This document shows, one piece after another, positions 1 through 6,607 of a stretch of DNA of 7,528 bases (its first letter is position 1; each line of letters begins with the position of its first letter). The translations under genes were made by a program, and so were the position numbers. The notes below the pieces were generated by a model. That model did no database searches. It had not been told where the DNA came from and was given only the letters and a program-made list of their open reading frames with translations. The DNA comes from an uncultured Bacteroides sp. (lineage in GTDB: Bacteria > Bacteroidota > Bacteroidia > Bacteroidales > Bacteroidaceae), in assembly GCA_900542985.1 (NCBI GenBank), contig UQPQ01000067.1, forward strand, positions 1 to 7,528. Direction: 5' to 3'.

Positions 1-236
1 ACGGCGATAATGGCAATGGGAATGGCTGCTTCGAATACTTGCCCTACTTTCAAACCTAAATAGGCTGCGGCAGCTGAAAACAGAATTGCCATCAGAATAC
101 CCCATAGAACAGACCACAGATTGACTTCCGGATAATTTTTTTCGGGAGACATCAACGGATGATATTTTTCTCCCGGTTTGAGCGGGCGGAACGCATTGTC
201 TGGAAGACCCGCTTGTTTTTCAATTTCTTCTTTCAT
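1..236 (-). CDS. OPT-family oligopeptide transporter, N-terminal part (cut by window edge)
   Basis: This is the first 78 codons of a membrane transporter that continues beyond the left edge. The start is the ATG at 236-234. A hydrophilic N-terminal tail of about 40 residues (MKEEIEKQAGLPDNAFRPL, later PEKNYPEVNLWSVLWG) is followed by a first membrane helix, then AYLGLKVGQVFEAAIPIAII. That Y-L-G-L-K-x-G-x-x-F-E-A-x-I-P block is the typical start of bacterial OPT-family transporters, which are thought to import peptides or metal-chelate substrates across the inner membrane with protons. The substrate cannot be told from this fragment. It follows the GH20 gene on the same strand but is separated from it by a strong terminator, so it is probably its own transcription unit. 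The family call is fairly sure because of the conserved block; the rest of the protein is not visible. Confidence 0.85.
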   Translation of the reverse strand, partial: MKEEIEKQAGLPDNAFRPLKPGEKYHPLMSPEKNYPEVNLWSVLWGILMAILFSAAAAYLGLKVGQVFEAAIPIAIIA

Positions 237-282
237 GTGTTTTTTATTTGTTGTTTTTGATTTAATGCCAATGAATAGTGCC

Positions 283-290
283 CAAAAGTA
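283..290 (-). promoter_or_regulatory. Candidate -7 promoter element for the OPT transporter gene
   Basis: On the minus strand this reads TACTTTTG, an exact match to the Bacteroides -7 consensus TAnnTTTG, 46 bases upstream of the transporter ATG. The -33 position, about 20 bases further upstream, has only T-rich sequence (CTTTTATA) and no TTTG, so the match is partial. The promoter would sit just beyond the T-rich tail of the preceding terminator. The leader down to the ATG is A-rich (AAAACAACAAATAAAAAA), as is common for Bacteroides translation starts. Confidence 0.45.
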
Positions 291-311
291 ATAAAATTCG
301 GATAAATAGGT

Positions 312-360
312 ATAAAAGAGAAAGAGAAACTTGGAAAAGGCTTTCCAAGTTTCTCTTTCT
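312..360 (-). terminator. Intrinsic terminator downstream of the GH20 gene
   Basis: There is a perfect 19-base inverted repeat: the plus-strand arms are 319-337 and 342-360, with a four-base AGGC loop. On the minus strand the hairpin is followed by CTCTTTTATA (319-310), a T-rich tail. It begins 31 bases after the GH20 stop codon. Orientation and position fit a factor-independent terminator for the minus-strand transcript. No T-tract follows on the plus-strand side, so it does not look bidirectional. Confidence 0.85.
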
Positions 361-390
361 TATCTGATTTGCGGCATAAGCCGGCAAAAA

Positions 391-2739
391 TTAGTGGCAG
401 AGCATGTCTTCGCTGATAGCTTTGAATTCTTTTTGGTCAGCTTTGCGCAGGCTGATGCTTCCGTCATTCCAGTTGGAAGGCCATCCTCCAACTATATGTC
501 CCAGGAATACAGCTTTAATTTCATGCAATCCTTTGGCCAGTGCCATGGATGTATCGTGACGAGAGAAACGTTTTGTTTCACCACCGTTGCTGATCATCAG
601 CTTACCGTCAATCCATACTTCTTCCAAGTCAGATGACAGATAGTATACACCGTCTTCAGGGATATTGACGTATCCGGTAGCGATAGCTGCATACTGTTTT
701 ACTCCACGCATTGATTCCGGAGCCGGTACCTGACTGGTGAGTTCACGGGTTTTCTTGATGACTTTAGTAGCTTTTGGCTGAAGGTTTGCTTTTTCGAAAT
801 CCTGCATGTTCAGGAACATACCGTCGAAGATCTGCATGTTCAGTCCGGGAGCTGTCTTGGCAACTTCTTTAGCTGGAGCCAATGCTTGTTTTTCTACCTG
901 AATAGTACGTACAGTACTCATCTTTCCAGAAGGCATTACGGAAGCAATCTTCAGTGTAGTTGTTTCACTGATAGAGATAGGACCCGTGTATACAGTAGAC
1001 TGTGCAGTAGGTTCACTACCGTCGAGTGTGTAGACCATTTGCATTGGGCGAGTCGTTGTAAATTCCAAAGATGTGCTGTCAACGAAAGCTACAGTGTTGC
1101 AAGAACCATTCGGCTGTTCCGGCATTGGAATATGGTAATTGATACCGTATTGGTCTAAGCGTACACAAGCATTGTTGATGCGGCGTGAGAAATCACTGAA
1201 GTCTTTACGGTCTACTGGTGTCCATCCGATTTCTGCAATAGCCAGAATACGCGGGAAGGTCATATAGTCACGTTTTGCATCACTGTAAATGTATTCAGAC
1301 CATACATTTCCCTGTACACCCAGAATAAACTCTTCTTTTCCCATTGCAACCAATGTGTCGGGCATTGGATTATAGCTGTAAGTTTTTTCCAAAGTGCTGT
1401 ATCCACCGATAGTTACCGGTTCAATCTTTGAATCACCTTGATAGTGGTCGAGATACATACCGTTTCCACCCGGTGTCATAATCACAGTGTGGTTTGTCAG
1501 TGCAGCAGCAATACCGCCTTCCTCACCTCTCCATGACATTACAGTTGCCGAAGGAGCCAGACCACCTTCCAGGATTTCATCCCAACCGATAAGCTTCTTT
1601 CCTTTGGTTTCAAGATATTTCTCAATGCGGCGGATTACGTAGCTTTGCAATCTTTCTTCTGCAGTGTGACCTTTGTCAGCTTTCAGACCTTCTGTGGCAA
1701 TACGTTTCTGGCAGGCAGGACAAGTTTTCCAATTAGCTTTAGGACATTCGTCACCACCGATGTGGAAATATTCGCTTGGGAAAAGAGGTACCATTTCATC
1801 GATAACGTCTTGCAAGAACTGGAATGTACTTTCTTTACCCGGGCAGAATACAACATCTTCTACTCCCCAAATGATACGTGGATTTCCTTTTTCGCCTTTA
1901 CAAGAGAGTTCAGGATAAGCAGCAATAGCAGCCATGCCGTGTCCTGGCATTTCCAGCTCGGGAACAACTGTGATAAAGCGGTCTGCTGCATATTTTACAA
2001 CTTCTTTTATTTCTTCTTGTGTATAATAGCCGCCGTATTCAGTACCTTCTCCATCTATACGCTTAGAACCTATTTCTGTGAGTTTGGGGTATTTCTTGAT
2101 TTCAATACGCCATCCCTGGTCATCGGTCAGATGCCAGTGCATACGGTTGATTTTGAATAAAGACAATACATCAATGTATTTTTTGATATGTTCTACACTG
2201 ACAAAGTGACGGCAAGGATCAAGCATCATACCACGGTACTCAAAACGGGGTTCGTCTTTGATGCTGACAGCTTGTGCTCTCCACTCAATTCCTTCTACCT
2301 TTTCAGCACTTTCAATTTCTGCGGGAAGTAATTGCATGAAACTCTGCATTCCGTAGAACAGGCCTTGAGCTGTTTTAGCAGCAATCTGTACTGAATTTGA
2401 AGTGACATCCAGTGTGTAGCCTTCATTATTCACTTCCAGCTCCGGATTAAGAGTCAATGTGATGTTACCTTGTTCAGCTACAGTAATCTGATAGCCAGTA
2501 GACTGACTCATTTTTGCAGCAAAGAATTCGGCAATGGTTTTAGCCTCAGGTGAAGTAACACCGAATTTTGTTCCTGAAGACAGTTTGAAGAATCCGTCTT
2601 GCTGTACTAAAGACTGAGGCATTGGGATGATGTTGATTCCCTCGTTGTAAGGTTTTACCTCACCAGTTGCACTACCACAAGCAGTCAGCAGTCCTAATGA
2701 AGCACCAATGCACAGGGTTGCTAAAAAGTTTTTTTTCAT
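391..2739 (-). CDS. Beta-N-acetylhexosaminidase, GH20 lipoprotein with PA14-like C-terminus
   Basis: This exo-glycosidase removes terminal beta-linked GlcNAc or GalNAc from glycans, using substrate-assisted catalysis. The 782-residue protein starts with a lipoprotein signal (MKKNFLATLC..., lipobox LTAC, lipidated Cys21). An N-terminal GH20b-like domain spans about 35-160, and the TIM-barrel about 165-510. The barrel contains FEYRGMMLD (167-174, with the likely substrate-binding Arg169), HWHLTDDQGWR (201-211) and the catalytic HIGGDE (326-331; Asp330/Glu331 as polarising and acid/base residues). Residues about 550-618 resemble the chitobiase/hexosaminidase C-terminal domain (YTLDGSEPT, YTGPISI). 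Residues about 630-770 resemble PA14 (YAAIATGYVNIPEDGVYY, then VWIDGKLM), a possible carbohydrate-binding module. No acidic surface-export signal follows Cys21, so it may face the periplasm rather than the surface. Length and architecture match Bacteroides/Porphyromonas NahA-like enzymes. No susC/susD genes are nearby, so it is not in a visible polysaccharide utilisation locus. Substrate linkage is not deducible. Confidence 0.93.
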   Translation of the reverse strand: MKKNFLATLCIGASLGLLTACGSATGEVKPYNEGINIIPMPQSLVQQDGFFKLSSGTKFGVTSPEAKTIAEFFAAKMSQSTGYQITVAEQGNITLTLNPELEVNNEGYTLDVTSNSVQIAAKTAQGLFYGMQSFMQLLPAEIESAEKVEGIEWRAQAVSIKDEPRFEYRGMMLDPCRHFVSVEHIKKYIDVLSLFKINRMHWHLTDDQGWRIEIKKYPKLTEIGSKRIDGEGTEYGGYYTQEEIKEVVKYAADRFITVVPELEMPGHGMAAIAAYPELSCKGEKGNPRIIWGVEDVVFCPGKESTFQFLQDVIDEMVPLFPSEYFHIGGDECPKANWKTCPACQKRIATEGLKADKGHTAEERLQSYVIRRIEKYLETKGKKLIGWDEILEGGLAPSATVMSWRGEEGGIAAALTNHTVIMTPGGNGMYLDHYQGDSKIEPVTIGGYSTLEKTYSYNPMPDTLVAMGKEEFILGVQGNVWSEYIYSDAKRDYMTFPRILAIAEIGWTPVDRKDFSDFSRRINNACVRLDQYGINYHIPMPEQPNGSCNTVAFVDSTSLEFTTTRPMQMVYTLDGSEPTAQSTVYTGPISISETTTLKIASVMPSGKMSTVRTIQVEKQALAPAKEVAKTAPGLNMQIFDGMFLNMQDFEKANLQPKATKVIKKTRELTSQVPAPESMRGVKQYAAIATGYVNIPEDGVYYLSSDLEEVWIDGKLMISNGGETKRFSRHDTSMALAKGLHEIKAVFLGHIVGGWPSNWNDGSISLRKADQKEFKAISEDMLCH

Positions 2740-2831
2740 GGATAATAGAGGTTTTAAATTTGATATTGATAAAAATATGTCGATACTTTATATTATATAG
2801 CAATATTGTCTACAGTCTGATTTTTCTGAAT

Positions 2832-3842
2832 TTAATTACGAAGATATTGCTTCATGCCTTCTGTGAAATAGATACCGGTATTTCCATTTTCTTTTGCATA
2901 AATGAAATAGGCATCCAATTCAGGATGAGCATTACAGATTGCTTTGGCTGAATCGAGTCCCAATACCATGAATGAAGTGGCATAGGCATCGGCAGTAGCA
3001 CAATCTTTGGCTATGACGGTAGAGGAAAGTATATTATGCTGTACCGGATAACCTGTGCGAGGGTCGATGGTATGTGCATATTTCTTTCCGTCTTTGTAGT
3101 AAAAGTTACGATAGTTACCCGAAGTAGCCATTCCTCCCTGATTGATTTCAATAATGGTTTGCAATTCCTGATTAACGGAAAGCGAATCATCTATCGGTTT
3201 GTTGATACCAATGCGCCATGATTCCTGTTGGGCATTCTTCCCTTTTACCACCAGTTCACCACCAATGTCGATCATGTAGTTTTTGATACCTTTGCTTTCA
3301 AGTAATCTGGCCACACAGTCCACTCCATATCCTTTGGCAATCGCACTGCAGTCGAGCATAATACGTGGATCTTTCTTTACAACTTTTCCGTCAACCAAGT
3401 CTACTTTTTCAAAGCCGATAAACTGACGGATGCTGTCGATAGTCAGGCTGTCTACGTGGCTTGCATTCTTGAATCCGAATCCCCAGGCATTGACTAAAGG
3501 AGCTACAGTGATGTCGAATGCACCATGAGTCTCTTTGGAAATCGTTTTAGCCAGACGGAATACATGAGTGAACATGCTGTCTGTGCTATAGTCTTCGTTG
3601 TGGTTGATATGAGTGATAACTGACTTCTTATTGAATGGAGACAGTGAATTGTCTACTTTCTGAAGTTCACTTTCAATTTCCATTTTCAGGTTCTCTTTCG
3701 ACTGATAGGTAATCTTGTACATTGTTCCAAATACGATTCCTTGATCAATCTGATAAGGTACCTGTTTTTTTAAGATAAGTACAGTTCCTACAATCAGCAG
3801 AATAAGAAAAGGAAGCTGCCATTTGAGTTGTTTGTTTGTCAT
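2832..3842 (-). CDS. apbE: FAD:protein FMN transferase (ApbE)
   Basis: ApbE covalently attaches FMN from FAD to a threonine of exported or membrane flavoproteins such as RnfG/RnfD and NqrB/NqrC, in a divalent-metal-dependent reaction. The family's motifs appear in order over 336 residues: GAFDITVAPLVNAWGFG (107-123), DCSAIAKGYGVD (164-175), IDIGGE (191-196), GMATSGNYRNFY (237-248), HTIDPRTGYP (257-266) and the ADAYAT metal-binding segment (284-289; Asp285 and Thr289 by family analogy). The N-terminus has one hydrophobic segment (about 9-24) but no lipobox cysteine, so it is probably a signal-anchored inner-membrane protein facing the periplasm, not the lipoprotein often seen in this family. 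It starts 19 bases after mntP and is last in the compact six-gene run. No rnf or nqr target genes are in the window, so its substrates must be encoded elsewhere. Family identity is secure. Confidence 0.95.
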   Translation of the reverse strand: MTNKQLKWQLPFLILLIVGTVLILKKQVPYQIDQGIVFGTMYKITYQSKENLKMEIESELQKVDNSLSPFNKKSVITHINHNEDYSTDSMFTHVFRLAKTISKETHGAFDITVAPLVNAWGFGFKNASHVDSLTIDSIRQFIGFEKVDLVDGKVVKKDPRIMLDCSAIAKGYGVDCVARLLESKGIKNYMIDIGGELVVKGKNAQQESWRIGINKPIDDSLSVNQELQTIIEINQGGMATSGNYRNFYYKDGKKYAHTIDPRTGYPVQHNILSSTVIAKDCATADAYATSFMVLGLDSAKAICNAHPELDAYFIYAKENGNTGIYFTEGMKQYLRN

Positions 3843-3861
3843 GAGTCTGATTTTCTATGTT

Positions 3862-4428
3862 TTAAAAAAGATGTTCAATTAATATTTTCACACCGATACC
3901 TATCAGTACAAGTCCACCGAATATTTCTACTCGCAGATGGAATCGTTTTCCGAAAAATACACCAATTAAATTTCCGACAATGGAAAGAAGAAAAGAAGCC
4001 AGTCCGATAATAAATAATGGGGCTGACAGACTTTGAATGGTGTTGAATCCGGTAAAGGCGAATGAAATACCGACAGCAAGAGCATCAATACTAGTTGCAA
4101 TAGCCAGTGTAAGGATTACTCGCAAGCGTGTAGGATCGAAACAACAAGTCTCCTCCGACTGGAAATGTGCCCGAATCATCCGTACTCCAAGGAAACAAAG
4201 CAGACCAAATGCAATCCAGTGGTCGTAGGCTTCGATTAAATGGTTGAAACGGCTGGCTCCAAACCATCCTAACAGAGGCATTAAGGCTTGGAACAATCCA
4301 AAGAAAAATGCCATTTTTAAAGTATTTCCCCACTGTATCCGGTGTAAGATAATACCGCTTGTTACAGATACAGTAAAACAGTCGATGGCTAAGCTGATAG
4401 CAAGTAGCCAGATTTCTAATATACTCAT
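3862..4428 (-). CDS. mntP: Manganese efflux pump MntP
   Basis: This small inner-membrane protein of 188 residues is predicted to export Mn2+ and protect against manganese excess. The fold is two related halves of three helices. The first half carries LAIDCFTVS (Asp16) and FGLFQALMPLLGW (43-55); the second carries IATSIDALAVG (Asp115). The ending GGLVLIGIGVKILIEHL closely matches the E. coli MntP C-terminus as I remember it. Where E. coli has Glu in the first-half G-x-x-E-x-x-x-P-L-x-G-W motif, this protein has Gln47, as many Gram-positive relatives seem to. The loop between halves contains adjacent Cys95-Cys96. The ATG lies two bases after the stop of the preceding barrel gene, so translation is probably coupled. 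The short gap leaves no room for a yybP-ykoY manganese riboswitch directly ahead. The family is clear; the Mn2+ substrate is inferred from homology. Confidence 0.92.
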   Translation of the reverse strand: MSILEIWLLAISLAIDCFTVSVTSGIILHRIQWGNTLKMAFFFGLFQALMPLLGWFGASRFNHLIEAYDHWIAFGLLCFLGVRMIRAHFQSEETCCFDPTRLRVILTLAIATSIDALAVGISFAFTGFNTIQSLSAPLFIIGLASFLLSIVGNLIGVFFGKRFHLRVEIFGGLVLIGIGVKILIEHLF

Positions 4429-4430
4429 GA

Positions 4431-5141
4431 TTAAAATGGCAAGTTATATATTAAGTTATAGGTTAAATTAAAACTGCTGCTTGCATTTTTTCCGAAGCCT
4501 GGAATGTACCAAGGTTCAGAATTTTCGGCATTGGCTACATTGATACGTCTTTTATATCGCACAGCCCATCCCATACAAAATCCCTTGTAAATCTTTACTT
4601 TTATTCCTACAACAGTTTCTATCCAGCTTGCATTGCTTTTGTTTCCCTTAAATTCATAAGGAATCTGGATTACTCCTCCGTAATTGGGGTCGTTCATGGT
4701 TGGACCGTTTATGTCGTAGGTGAAGGATGTCATTCCATAACGCAGACCGGCATATAAATATCCCGGCAAATAGGGCTTCAGATAAAAAGCGTTATAATCC
4801 ATACCGATACGGAAGAAAGGAGCAGATGTTTTGTAATGCATATCATTTGTATCGTGAATTACATCGGTTTCGCCATAGCCAATTTCCACAGTTGGGAAGA
4901 AGCGGTTCTTCAGATTACTTTGCAGGATAATTTCGCTACTTAAGATATCGCCGCCTATCAAGTGATTGGCCAACCCGGCTACTTCGATACCGATAGAACT
5001 TCCCTGATAAAAAGGTGAAGCCTTGTAGTCGGCTTTCAGTTCTTCCTTACTTTTCTTTTGTCCCCATGCGTAAGAGGGCAGCAGAAGCATACTATTCAGT
5101 ATCAGTAACAGTGAAATATATCTTGATATTTTCTTTTTCAT
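4431..5141 (-). CDS. Predicted outer-membrane beta-barrel protein, DUF6048-like
   Basis: The function is unknown. The 236-residue protein begins with a classical signal peptide (MKKKISRYISLLLILN..., cleavage near AWG-Q28). A charged linker is followed by repeated alternating polar/hydrophobic strands, for example GIEVAGLA (51-58), FFPTVEIGYG (81-90), APFFRIGMDYNAF (107-119), YLYAGLRYGM (128-137), WIETVVGIKVKI (173-184) and GWAVRYKRRI (191-200). The last strand runs FNLTYNLIYNLPF and ends in Phe, the usual C-terminal signature of outer-membrane barrels. The overall pattern fits the Bacteroidota DUF6048 family; I place it there from memory. The start at 5141 overlaps the upstream gene by 50 bases but is needed for a proper signal peptide. 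The alternative Met18 at 5090 would leave a weak, uncharged N-terminus. The next gene, mntP, starts two bases after its stop. The barrel prediction is by eye. Confidence 0.78.
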   Translation of the reverse strand: MKKKISRYISLLLILNSMLLLPSYAWGQKKSKEELKADYKASPFYQGSSIGIEVAGLANHLIGGDILSSEIILQSNLKNRFFPTVEIGYGETDVIHDTNDMHYKTSAPFFRIGMDYNAFYLKPYLPGYLYAGLRYGMTSFTYDINGPTMNDPNYGGVIQIPYEFKGNKSNASWIETVVGIKVKIYKGFCMGWAVRYKRRINVANAENSEPWYIPGFGKNASSSFNLTYNLIYNLPF

Positions 5142-5640
5142 TGTTATCTATGTTCGGGTTGATAATTTGTATAGAATCGAGCTGATGGCGGGTAGATGTT
5201 GCTTGCTGTATCTCGTAGAACATCATGGTGCCACAGTCCAAATTCGTTACATAAGGTATATTGCGGTGAGAGATATGAATCGTATCGGGTTTGGCATGCA
5301 GGTAAGCAAGTATAAAAGAAGTCTTATCGCTATAGCTTAAAGGCACTTCAAATCCGCTGGCCCCCACTTCCCGGTTGATTAATGTGTCGTGTATCAGCGA
5401 GTCGTATACCACTTCTTCTTTAATAGTCCCGTCGTCCAATGTATCGTATACCGTTACATCGGCATGAATCATACCGATGATGCTTGTCGTATCAATCAAT
5501 TGAACGGCTTTGCCGTGCTGGTTGACGAAAGAAAACTTTATGTAAGACATCGTGTTGGGAGGGCAGTTCTCTACTTCGCAAGCAGGGAAGAAAAGGACTG
5601 CTATCCACAGGATGAATAAAAGGAACGGTAGCTTTTTCAT
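5092..5640 (-). CDS. Small exported, probably lipidated protein, DUF6452-like
   Basis: The function is unknown. The protein has 182 residues. A hydrophobic signal (MKKLPFLLFILWIAVLFF) ends in P-A-Cys21, an imperfect lipobox that could allow lipidation; a second cysteine follows at 26 (CEVENC). The mature part is beta-rich with conserved-looking features: SYIKFSFVNQHG near the start, a long acidic insertion (about 60-90), LDCGTMMFYEI (134-144) and H152-Q-L-D-S-I-Q-I. This pattern (early Cys pair, a Cys-Gly in the middle, then H-x-x-D-S) matches my memory of the DUF6452 family, which is usually encoded next to DUF6048 in Bacteroidota. The ATG lies five bases after the glycosyltransferase stop. 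Its last 16 codons overlap the signal-peptide codons of the next gene in another frame. The pair probably works together in the envelope, the barrel in the outer membrane and this protein attached to it or nearby; that is inference. Confidence 0.75.
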   Translation of the reverse strand: MKKLPFLLFILWIAVLFFPACEVENCPPNTMSYIKFSFVNQHGKAVQLIDTTSIIGMIHADVTVYDTLDDGTIKEEVVYDSLIHDTLINREVGASGFEVPLSYSDKTSFILAYLHAKPDTIHISHRNIPYVTNLDCGTMMFYEIQQATSTRHQLDSIQIINPNIDNNEKENIKIYFTVTDTE

Positions 5641-5645
5641 GTAGA

Positions 5646-6596
5646 TTACAGTTCTTTTTCAATTTTATAATTGTTTCTCTCCGGAGCATTGCGAGCTATC
5701 AGTTCTCCAATGAATCCTGCCAAAAATAGTTGGGTCCCGATTATCATGGTAGTGAGTGCCAGGTAGAAATAAGGATTTTCCGTAACCAGACGATAAGGAT
5801 TGCCACAATACATATCATATAGTTTGGCTGCTCCTACTACTCCTACTGCAATGAATCCCAGAATGAACATGATGGAACCTAAAAAGCCGAAGATGTGCAT
5901 GGGCTTCACTCCGAACTTAGACAAGAACCAAAGAGTAAGCAGGTCTAAGTATCCGTTTACAAAACGGTTCAGGCCGAATTTCGTCTTTCCGTATTTACGT
6001 GCCTGATGGTGTACCACCTTTTCACCGATTTTGCTGAATCCGGCATTTTTTGCCAGATAAGGGATATAGCGATGCATCTCTCCGTATACTTCGATGTTCT
6101 TGATCACCTCACGCCGATAGGCTTTCAGTCCGCAGTTGAAGTCGTGCAGATTATGAATGCCCGATACGGCACGTGCCGTAGCATTGAATAACTTGGTAGG
6201 AATGGTTTTTGAAAGCGGATCGTATCGTTTTTGTTTCCATCCCGAAACCAGGTCGTATCCGTCTTGGGTAATCATTCTGTATAGTTCGGGAATTTCATCC
6301 GGACTATCCTGTAAATCGGCATCCATGGTGATGACAACATCTCCCTGTGCCCGTTCAAAGCCACAGAACAAAGCCGGTGATTTACCGTAATTACGGCGGA
6401 ATTTAATACCTCTTACACAGTCGTGTTTGCTGCTGAGCTCTTCGATGACTTGCCATGAATGGTCTGTACTTCCATCGTTTACAAAAATGACTTCGTAGCT
6501 GAAGCCGTTGGCATTCATCACACGTTCAATCCATGCATACAGTTCCGGCAAGGATTCTTCTTCATTATATAAAGGTACTACAACAGATATATCCAT
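5646..6596 (-). CDS. Family 2 glycosyltransferase, DPM1/GtrB-like, membrane-anchored
   Basis: The 316-residue enzyme probably moves a sugar from a nucleotide donor to a polyprenyl-phosphate carrier at the cytoplasmic face of the inner membrane, for later use in glycan or lipid modification. The GT-A domain (1 to about 215) starts ISVVVPLYNEEESLPELY. It has VNDGST (39-44), RNYGKSPALFCGF (68-80) and the metal/donor motif MDADLQD (91-97). It continues with SGWKQKRYDP (118-127), FNCGLKAYRR (153-162) and the conserved KYGKTKFGLNRF (201-212). Two membrane helices follow (about 233-257 and 277-300), with a short basic tail. This layout matches DPM1/ArnC/GtrB/YkcC-type enzymes. The donor sugar and final product cannot be told. 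It lies 11 bases after the DUF4199 gene and five before the DUF6452 gene. No flippase or oligosaccharide cluster is in the window. Confidence 0.92.
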   Translation of the reverse strand: MDISVVVPLYNEEESLPELYAWIERVMNANGFSYEVIFVNDGSTDHSWQVIEELSSKHDCVRGIKFRRNYGKSPALFCGFERAQGDVVITMDADLQDSPDEIPELYRMITQDGYDLVSGWKQKRYDPLSKTIPTKLFNATARAVSGIHNLHDFNCGLKAYRREVIKNIEVYGEMHRYIPYLAKNAGFSKIGEKVVHHQARKYGKTKFGLNRFVNGYLDLLTLWFLSKFGVKPMHIFGFLGSIMFILGFIAVGVVGAAKLYDMYCGNPYRLVTENPYFYLALTTMIIGTQLFLAGFIGELIARNAPERNNYKIEKEL

Positions 6597-6607
6597 AGTT
6601 TATGATA

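Noticed and set aside
1645..2160. A 171-codon plus-strand frame inside the GH20 gene
   Set aside because: It is antisense to the conserved catalytic core; its Phe/Ser/Cys-rich composition is what antisense reading of such a gene gives.
4429..4480. A manganese riboswitch (yybP-ykoY type) ahead of mntP
   Set aside because: Only two bases separate mntP from the preceding coding region, and no such aptamer sequence is recognisable.
5492..5689. A minus-strand frame overlapping the DUF6452-like gene and the end of the glycosyltransferase
   Set aside because: It is an alternative frame across two well-supported genes with no domain signal.
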